Shown here: positions 8,971 to 18,639 of the stretch, in pieces | Layout of the letters: the number at the start of each line of letters is the position of its first letter | How positions within the stretch are numbered: the first letter of the stretch is position 1 | NCBI GenBank assembly: GCA_016793095.1 | Contig: JAEUJQ010000076.1 | Coordinates: 1-64,000, forward strand | Direction of reading: 5' to 3' | Source of the DNA: Myxococcaceae bacterium | GTDB lineage: Bacteria > Myxococcota > Myxococcia > Myxococcales > Myxococcaceae | Length of the DNA: 64,000 bases | Notes under the pieces: generated by a model | Databases searched by the model: none | What the model was told of the DNA's origin: nothing | Seen by the model: only the letters and a program-made list of their open reading frames with translations | Program-made: the position numbers and the translations under genes

Positions 8971-10002
8971 TCAGTCCCGCTCGTCGAGCAGGTACTGGTT
9001 GGAGATGGCCTTGAACGAGAGCCGACCACCGAGCACGTCAGAGCGTGCCTCGGCCTGTGGCCGGACGACGATGCCTTCGCGCTGGTTGGCGGTATTCGGG
9101 TACACCCCTTCCGCGCGCAGGAGCAGGGAGTCCACCGTCTCGTCGAACGCGTCACCCTCGAATGCGAGCGGCACCGGCTGAAGCGCGTGACGCGCACACA
9201 GGGCCCTGAGTTCGGCGTCGGAGAGGTGCCGGCCCGCCTGCCAGTCCCAGGCGCTGAAGAGGAAGAGCTCCTTGTCCTTCAGGCTGGCCGGGTTCTTCTG
9301 AATGCCGGGGCCAACCACTTCGCCCTGCAAGGCGAGCGTCGGGTGTGCGTCGAGCACATCGGCGAGGCGGTACTTCTTCGCGACGTACCAGTAGAGGTTC
9401 TCTCCCTCGGCGATGGAGTGGTTGCGGCCGCAGACGTGCAACGCGCCATCGACCTTCACGAAGGTGGCGCTCGTGCCGTCCATCTTCACCGTGGCGACGA
9501 AGGGCCTGCCACGCAGCTCGTCGAGCACCGCCGGGAAGGACTGCACGCGCAGCTCGTCGGTCTTCGGCACGATGCCCGGAAAAGGCGCGCGGTAGTCGCC
9601 CATGCCCGCCGGTGCCGGCGGCTCGTACTTGCTGATGCCCAGGCGCTCTGTGAGGTCGTCGCCAGCCTTCACGTCGCGGAGGCCGAGCTGCCCAAGCGGC
9701 AGCAGCAGGCCCTGAGAGAGCGTGCCGCGCAGCCGCAGGGTGCGAATGCGGAACCAGTCGGGCCGAGGCGTCCGGGTGGTGGCGGTCTTCGCCTGCCAGA
9801 GCCACGCGAAGGTGTCGGTGTCGGGAGGGACGGAGTCGATCTCCAGGTACACCGCCAGCTCGCCCGCGGAGACTTCGCCCTTCTTCACCACACACTGCCA
9901 GCCAGCGACGCGGGCGACCTCGATGCGGTCGGCGCCCGCGATGGGGTTGACGGCGCCAACTGTCACGACGGACGCGAGCTTGCGCTTCATGGTGGGGGGC
10001 AT
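8971..10002 (-). CDS. ATP-dependent RNA ligase, DraRnl (TIGR02306/Rnl5) family
   Basis: This 343-residue protein matches the Deinococcus-type RNA ligase family, which joins RNA ends and favours RNA-templated nicks. The N-terminal 130 residues carry the family OB-fold-like part, with KLASVVTVGAVNPIAGADRI. The nucleotidyltransferase domain has motif I, KMDGT, with the adenylated Lys at about residue 173. EGIVVRP (motif IV) and LSFKAISNQYLL (motif V) follow near the C-terminus. The length equals the family norm. The start is the ATG at 10002; an ATG four codons later (9990) is equally possible and neither has a clear ribosome site. It lies 44 bp after the hydrolase gene in the same direction, so the two are probably cotranscribed. 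The role is probably RNA repair. Confidence 0.87.
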   Translation of the reverse strand: MPPTMKRKLASVVTVGAVNPIAGADRIEVARVAGWQCVVKKGEVSAGELAVYLEIDSVPPDTDTFAWLWQAKTATTRTPRPDWFRIRTLRLRGTLSQGLLLPLGQLGLRDVKAGDDLTERLGISKYEPPAPAGMGDYRAPFPGIVPKTDELRVQSFPAVLDELRGRPFVATVKMDGTSATFVKVDGALHVCGRNHSIAEGENLYWYVAKKYRLADVLDAHPTLALQGEVVGPGIQKNPASLKDKELFLFSAWDWQAGRHLSDAELRALCARHALQPVPLAFEGDAFDETVDSLLLRAEGVYPNTANQREGIVVRPQAEARSDVLGGRLSFKAISNQYLLDERD

Positions 10003-10046
10003 GATCGCGTCGACGGAGCGCTCAGGCGAGCCTGACACGGGGCCGA

Positions 10047-10874
10047 TCACGCCGTCAGCGTCGTCAGCACCGCGCGCCTCAGCGCCCGTCCGTGAAATGC
10101 CCAGGCCCCGAGGTGCCCCGAGTCGACCCACGTCGGAGTCACGCCCCAGTGGCGGGCAAGGCGCTCCATGGCCGCCGGCGCGACGACGCCGTCCCTCCGC
10201 ATGGCGACGACGACACGTTGCCTCGAGCGCGGCACCGGCTGATGCAACACGGAGAGCTGCCGCAGCACCGCGCGGAGTCGCTCCATGCCCTCATCCCCGA
10301 GGGCGGCGCGGTCGACGCTGGCCGCCAACGGCCCGTCGCAGAACACCACGCTCGCGTCGTCGGGCGGTGCCATCACCGTCACCGGCACCTCGACGTCGAG
10401 GGACGCCGCTGCGTGCGCCGACATCTGGCCCGCCATCGAGTAGCCGGCGAGCGCGACGGGCAGCGACGGCTTCGCCTCGAGCGCGGTGGCGACGAGCGCG
10501 CGCACCTCCACCACGTTCGCGAGGCCCATGCGCAGGAAGTCGCCCACCGTGGGCAGGTTCATGCCCTGCTGAGCCGCCGCCCGCCGCGAGCCGAAGTACG
10601 CGCCCTCGAGGAGCCACAGCTCGACGCCCTGGTAGCGGAGCGCGTCGAAGAGGTGCGTGCGTCGTCCGAAGCCCTCATCACCCCATGACGGCGGCACGAG
10701 GACGCGCGCGCGGGTGGGACCCTTCGCGCGCATGCGCATCACGTGCAATCGACCGGTGTGCGCGTCGAGCAGCGGCGCCGGAGACGGGGCGAACGCCTCT
10801 TCGGTGCGCGCGGACGTGGGGAAGAACTCGAGCGCGAGCGGCGTCGCCGAGCTGCGGGTCAACAACGGCGGCAC
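10047..10874 (-). CDS. Alpha/beta hydrolase, ABHD18/DUF2048-like
   Basis: This is a 275-residue alpha/beta hydrolase. The nucleophile elbow is GYSMAG and the segment EGAYFGSRRAAAQQG precedes it. The order EGAYFG, Gln-Gly, MGLANVVEVRAL, GYSMAG and a late His in DSGHLGAWAF fits the ABHD18 (DUF2048) family, whose animal member acts on lipids. No signal peptide is seen, so it is probably cytoplasmic. It is upstream of the RNA ligase gene in one probable operon. The substrate is unknown, and the family call rests on motifs alone. Confidence 0.75.
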   Translation of the reverse strand: MPPLLTRSSATPLALEFFPTSARTEEAFAPSPAPLLDAHTGRLHVMRMRAKGPTRARVLVPPSWGDEGFGRRTHLFDALRYQGVELWLLEGAYFGSRRAAAQQGMNLPTVGDFLRMGLANVVEVRALVATALEAKPSLPVALAGYSMAGQMSAHAAASLDVEVPVTVMAPPDDASVVFCDGPLAASVDRAALGDEGMERLRAVLRQLSVLHQPVPRSRQRVVVAMRRDGVVAPAAMERLARHWGVTPTWVDSGHLGAWAFHGRALRRAVLTTLTA

Positions 10875-11122
10875 CTGGCGCGCCGGCCCCTCGACCTCAC
10901 CCCACCCGCGGCTGAAGAGCCGGGGCGCCGCGTGAGCCGAAGGTACCCAGCGTCGAGCCAGTGCATCGCCTCGCTTCTCGCACAGGCGAGCAGCGCGCGC
11001 GCATGCTCCAGATCAACCCCACACCTGCAACCTCCAGTACACACTCCGACACGCGAGAGGCTCGTTCTTTCGATGGGTTGGACGGGCTGAGCCGGGGTCA
11101 CCCGTTTGCACCGACGAGCGCC

Positions 11123-13207
11123 ATGCACCGCGTCCTCGTCTGCTGCCTCGGCCTCGCCCTCGTGGGGTGCGAAGGGGCCATCGTGCCCGGTGGAGTCCTG
11201 CTCCCCGGTGAGCCGGTTGGAGGTTCGGGAACCGGTGCGGGCGGAGCAGGGCAGGGCGGCGGGGGCAGCGAGGTGATGACGTGCGCGCCCGTCGAGTCGC
11301 TGGACCCGGGACGCGTCACCATGCGTCGGCTCAACCGCGTCGAGTACAACAACACGGTGCGCGATCTGCTCGACGACGCGACCGCGCCGGCCACCGACTT
11401 CCCCGCCGACGACTTCGGGCACGGGTTCAACAACATCGCCGACGTGCTCTCGACGGCGCCGGTGCTGGTGGAGAAGTACGACCTCGCTGCGAAGGCGCTG
11501 GCCGAGGCCGTCATCGCGAAGGAGTCCTCCCCCGGCCAGACGACGCGGGTGCAGGCGGAGGACGGCGCGAAGTCCACCGGCGGGGCCGACGGCGAGTTCT
11601 GGAACCTCTGGTCGAACGGCACCATCTCGACGCAGGTCACCTTCGTCACCACCGGCCGCTACACCTTCCGCGTTCGCGCCGCGCAGACGGCGGCGGGCAG
11701 CGAGGCCGCGAACATGGTGCTGAGCCTCGATGGGCGGCAGCTGGGCGCCTTCCCCGTCACCGCGACGCGCGCGACGCCGGGCGTCTACACCGCCGAGGCC
11801 GACGTCACGCAGGGCAGCCACCGCGTCGAGGTGGAGTTCACCAACGACTTCTACATGCCTCCGGCCGACCGCAACCTGCTGGTGGACTGGCTCGAGGTGC
11901 AGCGCCCCGGCACCGTCGTCGACCCGTCGATGGCGAAGGTGATGGTGTGCGACCCGGCGACGGCGGGCTGTGCGCGCACCATCCTCACGCGCTTCGGCCG
12001 CAAGGCCTGGCGGCGGCCCCTGACGACGGTCGAGGTGGACCGCTACGAGCGCGTCGTCACCCTCGCGCAGATGGAGGGCGAGACGCCCAAGGCCGGCCTG
12101 GCGCTGGCGCTCGAGGCGATGCTGTTGTCGCCGCACTTCCTCTACCGCGTCGAGCTCGACGCCGAGCCGACGTCGTTGGCGGCGCACCCGCTCACGGCCC
12201 ACGAGCTGGCCGCGCGGCTGTCGTACTTCCTCTGGGCCAGCACCCCCGACGAGGCGCTGGCCCGGGTGGCCGACGACGGCAGCCTCCTTCAGCCCGCCGC
12301 GCTCGAGGCGCAGGTGACGCGCATGCTCGCCGACCCGAAGGCGAAGACGCTCACCACGCAGTTCGCGGGCCAGTGGCTGTGGTCGAACCAGGTGGAAGAC
12401 GCGGCGCCCTCGGCGAGCGTGTACGCGAACGTCACCGCCGCGACGAAGGCCGCCATGAAGGGCGAGACCGAGGCCTTCTTCGAGCACTTCCTCAAGCAGG
12501 ACGTGAGCGTGCTGGGCCTCCTCGGCTCCGACTTCACCTTCCTGAACGACGTGCTCGCCGATCACTACGGCCTGCCCCGGCCGAACTCGGCGACGCTGCA
12601 GCGGGTGACGCTCGTCTCGAGGCCCGAGCGGGGCACGGTGCTCGGTCAGGCCGGCGTGCTGACGGTGACCTCGTTCCCGACCCGCACCTCACCGGTGAAG
12701 CGCGGCGCGTGGGTGATGGCGAACCTGCTCTGCCAGGAGCCGCCCGCCCCTCCACCCGGCGTCGAGGCGCTGCCGGTGCCCGAGGTGCCCAACGCGACGC
12801 TGCGGCAGCGCATGGAGCAGCACCGGTCGAACCCCACCTGCGCCGGCTGCCACTCCTTGATGGACCCCATCGGCTTCGGCATGGAGCCCTTCGACGGCGT
12901 TGGCCGCTCGCGCACGATGGACACCGGCGGCTTCGCCATCGACGCGTCAGGCACGCTGCCCGACGGGCGGTCGTTCAGCGGCCCCGGCGAGCTGTCGCGG
13001 CTGCTGCGCGACGACCCGCGCTTCCCGCACTGCCTCGCCGAGAAGCTGTTCACGTACGGGCTTGGCCGCGCGCCGCGTCGCGACGAGACATGCCAGGTCG
13101 AGGCCATCTCGAAGGACTTCGAGCACCGCGGGCATCGGCTCTCGGGGCTGGTGAAGTCCATCACGCTGAGCCGTTCGTTCACGCACCGCCGCGGAGAGAC
13201 GCCATGA
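11123..13207 (+). CDS. Exported lipoprotein of the DUF1587/DUF1595/DUF1592/DUF1588/DUF1585 family with inserted carbohydrate-binding-like domain
   Basis: This is a 694-residue lipoprotein (lipobox LVGC; ATG at 11123, although the frame is open from 10961). Domains in order are DUF1587 (RLNRVEYNNTVRDLLD), a beta-sandwich insert of about 130 residues resembling a carbohydrate-binding module (TRVQAEDGAKSTGG onward), DUF1595 (RFGRKAWRRPLT), DUF1592 (LLSPHFLYRVE, LSYFLWASTPDEAL), DUF1588 with CAGCH at 573-577, and DUF1585 (LAEKLFTYGLGR). These families occur together in Planctomycetes and myxobacteria. CAGCH fits covalent haem c attachment. The stop overlaps the next gene as ATGA, so the pair is translationally coupled. 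The substrate is unknown. Confidence 0.9.
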   Translation: MHRVLVCCLGLALVGCEGAIVPGGVLLPGEPVGGSGTGAGGAGQGGGGSEVMTCAPVESLDPGRVTMRRLNRVEYNNTVRDLLDDATAPATDFPADDFGHGFNNIADVLSTAPVLVEKYDLAAKALAEAVIAKESSPGQTTRVQAEDGAKSTGGADGEFWNLWSNGTISTQVTFVTTGRYTFRVRAAQTAAGSEAANMVLSLDGRQLGAFPVTATRATPGVYTAEADVTQGSHRVEVEFTNDFYMPPADRNLLVDWLEVQRPGTVVDPSMAKVMVCDPATAGCARTILTRFGRKAWRRPLTTVEVDRYERVVTLAQMEGETPKAGLALALEAMLLSPHFLYRVELDAEPTSLAAHPLTAHELAARLSYFLWASTPDEALARVADDGSLLQPAALEAQVTRMLADPKAKTLTTQFAGQWLWSNQVEDAAPSASVYANVTAATKAAMKGETEAFFEHFLKQDVSVLGLLGSDFTFLNDVLADHYGLPRPNSATLQRVTLVSRPERGTVLGQAGVLTVTSFPTRTSPVKRGAWVMANLLCQEPPAPPPGVEALPVPEVPNATLRQRMEQHRSNPTCAGCHSLMDPIGFGMEPFDGVGRSRTMDTGGFAIDASGTLPDGRSFSGPGELSRLLRDDPRFPHCLAEKLFTYGLGRAPRRDETCQVEAISKDFEHRGHRLSGLVKSITLSRSFTHRRGETP

Positions 13208-14544
13208 AGTTCACCCTGTCGCGACGAACGCTGCTCCGTGGCGCCGGTGCCTCACTGGCGCTGCCGTGGCTCGAGGCGATGCTGCCGAAGGGAGCGCTCG
13301 CGCAGGCCATGGCGCCGAAGCGGTTCCTTGCGTTCTACGTGCCGTGCGGCATCCGCATGAACCGGTGGACGCCGGCAGCCACCGGCGCGACCTGGGCGCT
13401 GACGCCGATCCTCGCGCCGCTCGGTCAGCGCGGGCAGGACCCCTCGATCCAGGGGGACGTCAACGTCATCAGCGGCCTGTCGAACCGCCCCGCGCGCCCT
13501 GATGGGCCGGGCGATCATGCGTCGGGCACCGGCGCGTTCATCACCGCGCGTCACCCGTTCAAGACGGAGTCCACCAACATCCGCAACGGCATCTCGCTCG
13601 ACCAGGTGTTCGCGAACGCCTGGCGGTCGCAGACGCGCTTCGCCTCGCTCGAGACGGGCACCGACGGCGGGGGCTCGTCGGGGAACTGTGACTCCGGGTA
13701 CTCGTGCGCCTACGCGCGGAACATCTCCTGGGCGTCGGAGACCCAGCCGCTCGCGAAGGAGACGAACCCGCAGGTGCTGTTCGACCGGCTCTTCGGTGGG
13801 CTCGACCCGAACCAGAGCCAGCAGATGGTGGAGAAGCGCAAGCGCCTCAAGCAGTCGGTGCTCGACGCGGTGAAGGCCGACGCCGACGCGCTCAAGCCGA
13901 AGCTGGGGAAGACCGACCAGCGCAAGCTGGACGAGTACCAGACGGGCGTGCGCGAGCTCGAGCGGCGCGTGCAGGCCGAGCAGCCGATGACGGTGTGCAC
14001 GCCCGGCGGCCGGCCGGCGACGGTGGGCGACCTGCGCGACCGAACGCGCGTGATGCTGGACCTGCTCGTGTGGGCGTTCCGCTGCGATCTGACGCGCGCG
14101 GCGACGTTCATGCTGCAGAACGCGGGCAGCGGGTACGTCTTCAACTTCCTCGGGCTGTCCGACGGGCACCACTCGTACTCGCACCACGGCGGCTCGGCGA
14201 CCAACCTCGACGCCATCGAGCGCATCAACACGTGGGAGCTCGAGCAGTTCGCCTACCTGGTGCGCGCGCTGAAGGCCGCGCCAGAGGGCAGCGGCTCGGT
14301 GCTCGACAACTCGCTGGTGTTCTTCTCGAGCGAGATTGAAGACGGCGACTCGCACAGCCACGACAACATGCCGATCCTCGTGGCGGGGCGTGCGGGCGGG
14401 CGCGTGCAGACGGGGCGGCACCTGCGCTTCACCGGCGCCCCGTCGGTGGCGAACCTGTTCCTCTCGATGACCGACGCTTTGGGTGCGCCGCAGACGTCGT
14501 TCGGAGACTCGACCGGCCTGCTCCCCGGCTTCATCACGGCCTGA
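13204..14544 (+). CDS. Tat-exported DUF1552 protein
   Basis: This 446-residue protein begins MKFTLSRRTLLRGAGASLA, a twin-arginine signal. The body matches DUF1552, including FLAFYVPCGIRMNRW, DGPGDHASGTGAF, and late DGHHSYSHH and SHSHDNMPIL. The family is related to alkaline phosphatase/sulfatase-like folds such as DUF1501. Tat export suggests a folded, cofactor-bearing protein in the periplasm. It starts inside the stop of the DUF1592-type gene, the usual genomic partner. The enzymatic reaction is not known. It ends just before a hairpin repeat array. Confidence 0.9.
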   Translation: MKFTLSRRTLLRGAGASLALPWLEAMLPKGALAQAMAPKRFLAFYVPCGIRMNRWTPAATGATWALTPILAPLGQRGQDPSIQGDVNVISGLSNRPARPDGPGDHASGTGAFITARHPFKTESTNIRNGISLDQVFANAWRSQTRFASLETGTDGGGSSGNCDSGYSCAYARNISWASETQPLAKETNPQVLFDRLFGGLDPNQSQQMVEKRKRLKQSVLDAVKADADALKPKLGKTDQRKLDEYQTGVRELERRVQAEQPMTVCTPGGRPATVGDLRDRTRVMLDLLVWAFRCDLTRAATFMLQNAGSGYVFNFLGLSDGHHSYSHHGGSATNLDAIERINTWELEQFAYLVRALKAAPEGSGSVLDNSLVFFSSEIEDGDSHSHDNMPILVAGRAGGRVQTGRHLRFTGAPSVANLFLSMTDALGAPQTSFGDSTGLLPGFITA

Positions 14545-14850
14545 GCCACGTCGGCGTGCCGCACCGCGAGAACAAGCGGAGCCACGTGAGCGGTGGTCGA
14601 AGGTGTGCTCGCGGCGTGAGCTGAGCGGTGTGCTGGTTCGAGGCGTGCCGCACCACGCGAGAACCAGCGGAGCCACGTCAGCGGTGGTCGGAGGTGTGCC
14701 CGCGGCGTGAGGTCGCGCGCGCGCACCGCGAGAACAAGCGGAGCCACCTCAGCGGTGGTCGGAGGTGTGCTCGCGGCGTGAGGTCGCGCGCGCGCACCGC
14801 GAGAACAAGCGGAGCCACCTCAGCGGTGGTCGAAGGTGTGCTCGCGGCGT
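14541..14850. repeat. Four-copy hairpin repeat array between convergent genes
   Basis: Units of about 51 bp sit at 14564-14614, 14653-14705, 14726-14776 and 14797-14847. Each can fold: CCGCGAG pairs with CTCGCGG at the ends, then ACA with TGT, and CCACC with GGTGG around a 5-nt tip. Unit spacing is about 71 bp for copies 3-4 and 90 bp for copies 1-2, which hold an extra gtgctggttcg segment. Copy 2 has drifted at its outer arms. The array fills nearly all of the 318 bp between the DUF1552 gene and the FG-GAP gene, so it may end transcripts from both sides. No gene is seen in it. Confidence 0.85.
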
Positions 14851-14862
14851 TGATGGCTGCGC

Positions 14863-17800
14863 TCAGAAGTCGAGCGGCAAGATGAACGCCGTGCCGTTCG
14901 CCGTGCCAGAGCGGTACGACAAGGGCGCGCCGATGACGAGCGCTGCCGGCGTACTCGCCGTCGTCGAGGCCGGCGTCGCCGCGAGGTCCTGGCCGAACGC
15001 CGCCCGCTCGCGCTGGTCCGGGAACGCGGTGAAGTGCGACTCGTTCCTCCCCGGCACCGTCAGCCCTGCCGCGAAGCCGAAGACCGCTCCCGTGCCGTCG
15101 CCGTTCGCGTTCGCCGTCGGCGCTCCGACGAGCAGATCCGGCCGCGCGTCGCCCGCCACGTTCACGCCGCCCCAGAGCTGCCGCCCGAAGCCCGGTGCGC
15201 GGTCCAGGTACACCAGCGGCACCGGGTCGAGGCCGTCGCCCAGGGCGCCCACCAGGACGCCTCCTGACATCGGCCGCCGCGCGTTCAGCTGCGCCACGTC
15301 GAACAGCAGCACCGTCGGCTGAGCCACGCCCTCGAACGAGTACAGGTCGGCCGTCACCGCCACGAAGTCGCGCGTGTCGTTCGCGAGCAGCTGGCCCGCG
15401 CGGGCCATCGCCACGCCGAGCCGGAGCGTCGGCAGGCCCGCCTCGACGTCACCAGACACCCGCACCCACGAGCCCTCGGTGCGCCCGCCACAGCGCGTGC
15501 CGCCAGGGTCGAAGCCGTACGCCACGATGAAGCCGAGCCGGTCGCCGTAGCGCAGGCCCAGCTCGTGACAGCCGTCGCCGTTCAGGTCGCCGAGCGCCGC
15601 CAGCAGCGTGGTGCCCTGCGGCACGTTCGGCAGGGTGAAGCCCATGTCGCACGCGATGGACGGCCTGGCGAGGGTGGCATCGTCAGGCGCGCGGCCGAAC
15701 ACCACCTCGAGGCCGTTCGTTCGCGAGAGCGCGAGATCCTGGGTGCCGTCGCCGTTGAAGTCGAAGCCTCCGACGAGGCCGTTGCGCGAGAGCGCTGCGC
15801 GTTGACACACCGCCGCCGCGCCGCCGTCGGGCACCGTGCAGTTCGGGATCTGCACCGGCGCCCACACCCGGAAGCCCTCGGCGAACGTGCCGTCAGCCCG
15901 CTGCAGCCACACGAGCGCGCCACCTGGAGTCTGCGCAGCGCCCGGGAAGCACTGCGGCCGATTCCCGGCGTACTCGGCGTTCGGTACGCCGCCGTCGGCC
16001 AGCCGCGCGGGCACGCTCCAGTTGGGGGCGGCGAACACCGCGTCCTGCCTGCCGTCACCGTCGAAGTCCGTCATGGCCACGTCCACCGCGAGCGCGCGCC
16101 CGCCGAAGGCCGGCACGCCCGCGTCCGTCACGTACCTCGTCGTCGCGCCCTCCTGCAGGACCCTCGGCGCGTCGGGAGCGGCCGACGAGAAGAGGTGCGC
16201 CTGGCCCGCCCCCAGCTCGTTGCCCGAGGAGTCAGCGCCGGCGCCGTGCACGTTCGGAGCGCCGATGAGCGCGCGCAGCCCGCCGACGCCCGGCGCGACG
16301 TCGACCGCCTGCCCGAAGCCCTGCGACGCGGCCCTGTTCGGAATGGCCGCCGCGCTCGCCGTCCACGTCGACAGGTCCGCGCCCGAGCCCGAGAAGACGT
16401 CGAGCCGACCGGTGAAGAGCCCCTCGGTGGTGCTGGCGCGGCCCGCATACCCGAGCAGCAACGTCGTCCCGCCGTTGGCCCAACCTCCAGTCGCGATGCC
16501 GAGCGTGTCGGTGCGGTTGGCGCCCGCGCGCACCATCGTCGTCTTGTTGAGCAGCGCTCCGCGCGAGAGGCCACCGAGCGGGTAGACGAGCAGCCGGCCC
16601 GCGTTCGGCGACGACACCATCATGCCGCCCACCATCGCCGTCGTCGTCGCGTAGGGCGCCCCCAACACGAGCTCGGGCTTCATGTCGGCGTCGAGGTCGA
16701 CGACGGCGAAGCTGCGGCCCGCCTGGATGTTGGCCTGGTCTCCATAGAGCTGCGCGAAGGCGTCGGCCCGGCCGACCTGCGTCGGGCGGTCGGTCGCCGC
16801 CCCGCTCGCCATCAACGGGCGCAGGTCGAACAGCACCGCGCCGCCCGCGTTGGAGCCCGCCGGGTTTCCGCCCATCGCCATCAGGTTCGGAGAGTCCGTC
16901 TGGTCCGCCGCGGCGATGAGGTAGGGGCCCACGCCGCCCGACGCGGGGACGACGCCCAGCCGCCACGTCCCCTCGCCCGAGTCCATCGGGTTGATGGGCA
17001 GCACGAAGGCGTCGGGCCTGGCCTCGAAGCGCGGCGTGCCCTCGCGGCCGAGGTGCACCTGAATGGCGTTCTGGTTGCGCGCGAGCGCCGTGCCACCGAG
17101 CAGCGAGTTGTTCACCGAGGTGAGGAAGGCGAGATCGACGCGGCCGTCACCGTTGAGGTCGTGCGCGACGAGGAAGCGCCCGGCGCGGAGCTGTGTGAAG
17201 GGGCGCAGCGTGCCGTCGGCCGCGAGGTCCTGCCCGCCGAGGCGAATGGAGCCGAGGTCGGGCACGGGCTGGTTGCGCGTCAGCAGGAAGATGTCCACCA
17301 CGCCGCGCGAGTTGATGGCGCCCGTCGGCGCGAGGTCGGCGCCGGGCGAGCCGACGACGAGGTCCTGGTCGCCGTCCCCATCCACGTCGGCGATGGCCAG
17401 CGAGGCGCCGAAGTTCCCGCGCCCCAGGCCCGTGAGCGGCGGTCGCATCAGCTCGGGGCCGTCGTCGGTGATGCGGTAGAGCACGACCGCGCCGGAGTCG
17501 GCGATGGTGATGTCGGCGCCCGGCTCCGAGATGGCGAGGTCATCTCTGCCGTCGCCGTCGAGGTCGCCCACCGCGAGCACCGCCCCGAGCTGGGCCGTGT
17601 CGGAGTCGCCGAGGATCTGCCAGGTGTGCCGCGCCGGCAGGCCGGTCGGCGTGCCCTTGTAGATGAAGACGGCGCCTCCCTGCGGCCTGCCGAGGTCGCT
17701 CTCGGGGACGCCGAGCGCGACGTCCTTCACCCCGTCACCGTCGAAGTCACCCACGGCCATCGTGGCCACGTCGCTCCGCCGCCCCTGCGGCACGGTCGGG

Positions 17801-18639
17801 CGCGTCAGCTCGGTGAGGATGCGGATGGAGGCGCTGGCCGTCTCACCGGTGAACTCGTCGCGCACCGTGAAGGTGGCGGTGCCGCCTCCCGAGGCAGGCG
17901 CGGTGAAACGACCCCCCACCAGCGCGCCTGGGCCGCCGGTCTGCTGCCAGGTGACGACGCCCGACCCCTCCGCAGTCTCGAGCGGCACGACACCACCGGT
18001 AGGCACCGCCATCTTCGATGGCCGCGCGCGGAACCGGGCCGTGGGCGTGACGCGGTACTGCAGCAGCACCTGGTCTCCCGAGACGCGGTCGCGCGCGACG
18101 ATGAGGTCGAGCCCGGGCGTCATGCCTGCCGTGTACACGCCCGCGGCGGTGATGGTGCCGCCCGAGGCGAGCCGGCTGGCCGAGGGCGCGAACTCGACGG
18201 TGCCGGAGTTGCCGACGACCGAGATGGTGAAGGTCGTGCCTGGGCGGATGGTGGCGCGCAGCGGCTGCACGTCGAAGAGCGGCTGCACGCGAATGTCGAG
18301 CTCGGCCGAGCGCCCGCAGTCGTCGGTGGCGCGCACGCGGTCGGTCCCGGCGGCGGGCCCGGCGATGTAGCGGCTGCCCGAGATGCTGCCGCCCGACACG
18401 TTCGTCACCACGCTGTAGCTGTACCGGCCAGAGCCGCCGCTGCCCTCGAGGCTCGCCGCGCCTTCCGTGCGCACCGTGGCCGGGGCCGCCGTCAGCGCCA
18501 CTGGCGTCAGCGACGGGTCCTCACAGCGATCGACCGGCGGCGGCAGCTCGGGTGGCGCGGGCGTCGGGGGCTCGCACGCGGTGAGCGCGAGGACGGCGAG
18601 GGTGAGCGACGCGAGAAGCAGGCGGCGGCACGTCGTCAT
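14863..18639 (-). CDS. Large FG-GAP repeat lipoprotein
   Basis: This is a 1258-residue lipoprotein. From the ATG at 18639 the lipobox is LTAC; the frame is open to 18816 but those codons overlap the upstream gene. About 250 N-terminal residues look like two or three Ig-like (Big) modules. The rest is a string of FG-GAP/integrin-type propeller blades with calcium-binding cores: DGDGVKDVALG, DGDGRDDLAIS, DGDGDQDLVVG, NGDGRVDLAFL, DGDGRQDAVFA, NGDGTQDLALS and others. It is probably a surface adhesion or scaffold protein. Its start overlaps the stop of the upstream CxxCH gene as ATGA, so the two are coupled. The ligand is unknown. Confidence 0.87.
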   Translation of the reverse strand: MTTCRRLLLASLTLAVLALTACEPPTPAPPELPPPVDRCEDPSLTPVALTAAPATVRTEGAASLEGSGGSGRYSYSVVTNVSGGSISGSRYIAGPAAGTDRVRATDDCGRSAELDIRVQPLFDVQPLRATIRPGTTFTISVVGNSGTVEFAPSASRLASGGTITAAGVYTAGMTPGLDLIVARDRVSGDQVLLQYRVTPTARFRARPSKMAVPTGGVVPLETAEGSGVVTWQQTGGPGALVGGRFTAPASGGGTATFTVRDEFTGETASASIRILTELTRPTVPQGRRSDVATMAVGDFDGDGVKDVALGVPESDLGRPQGGAVFIYKGTPTGLPARHTWQILGDSDTAQLGAVLAVGDLDGDGRDDLAISEPGADITIADSGAVVLYRITDDGPELMRPPLTGLGRGNFGASLAIADVDGDGDQDLVVGSPGADLAPTGAINSRGVVDIFLLTRNQPVPDLGSIRLGGQDLAADGTLRPFTQLRAGRFLVAHDLNGDGRVDLAFLTSVNNSLLGGTALARNQNAIQVHLGREGTPRFEARPDAFVLPINPMDSGEGTWRLGVVPASGGVGPYLIAAADQTDSPNLMAMGGNPAGSNAGGAVLFDLRPLMASGAATDRPTQVGRADAFAQLYGDQANIQAGRSFAVVDLDADMKPELVLGAPYATTTAMVGGMMVSSPNAGRLLVYPLGGLSRGALLNKTTMVRAGANRTDTLGIATGGWANGGTTLLLGYAGRASTTEGLFTGRLDVFSGSGADLSTWTASAAAIPNRAASQGFGQAVDVAPGVGGLRALIGAPNVHGAGADSSGNELGAGQAHLFSSAAPDAPRVLQEGATTRYVTDAGVPAFGGRALAVDVAMTDFDGDGRQDAVFAAPNWSVPARLADGGVPNAEYAGNRPQCFPGAAQTPGGALVWLQRADGTFAEGFRVWAPVQIPNCTVPDGGAAAVCQRAALSRNGLVGGFDFNGDGTQDLALSRTNGLEVVFGRAPDDATLARPSIACDMGFTLPNVPQGTTLLAALGDLNGDGCHELGLRYGDRLGFIVAYGFDPGGTRCGGRTEGSWVRVSGDVEAGLPTLRLGVAMARAGQLLANDTRDFVAVTADLYSFEGVAQPTVLLFDVAQLNARRPMSGGVLVGALGDGLDPVPLVYLDRAPGFGRQLWGGVNVAGDARPDLLVGAPTANANGDGTGAVFGFAAGLTVPGRNESHFTAFPDQRERAAFGQDLAATPASTTASTPAALVIGAPLSYRSGTANGTAFILPLDF

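Noticed and set aside
10859-12565. Minus-strand ORF of 568 residues opposite the DUF1592-type gene
   Set aside because: No recognisable domain and typical shadow composition.
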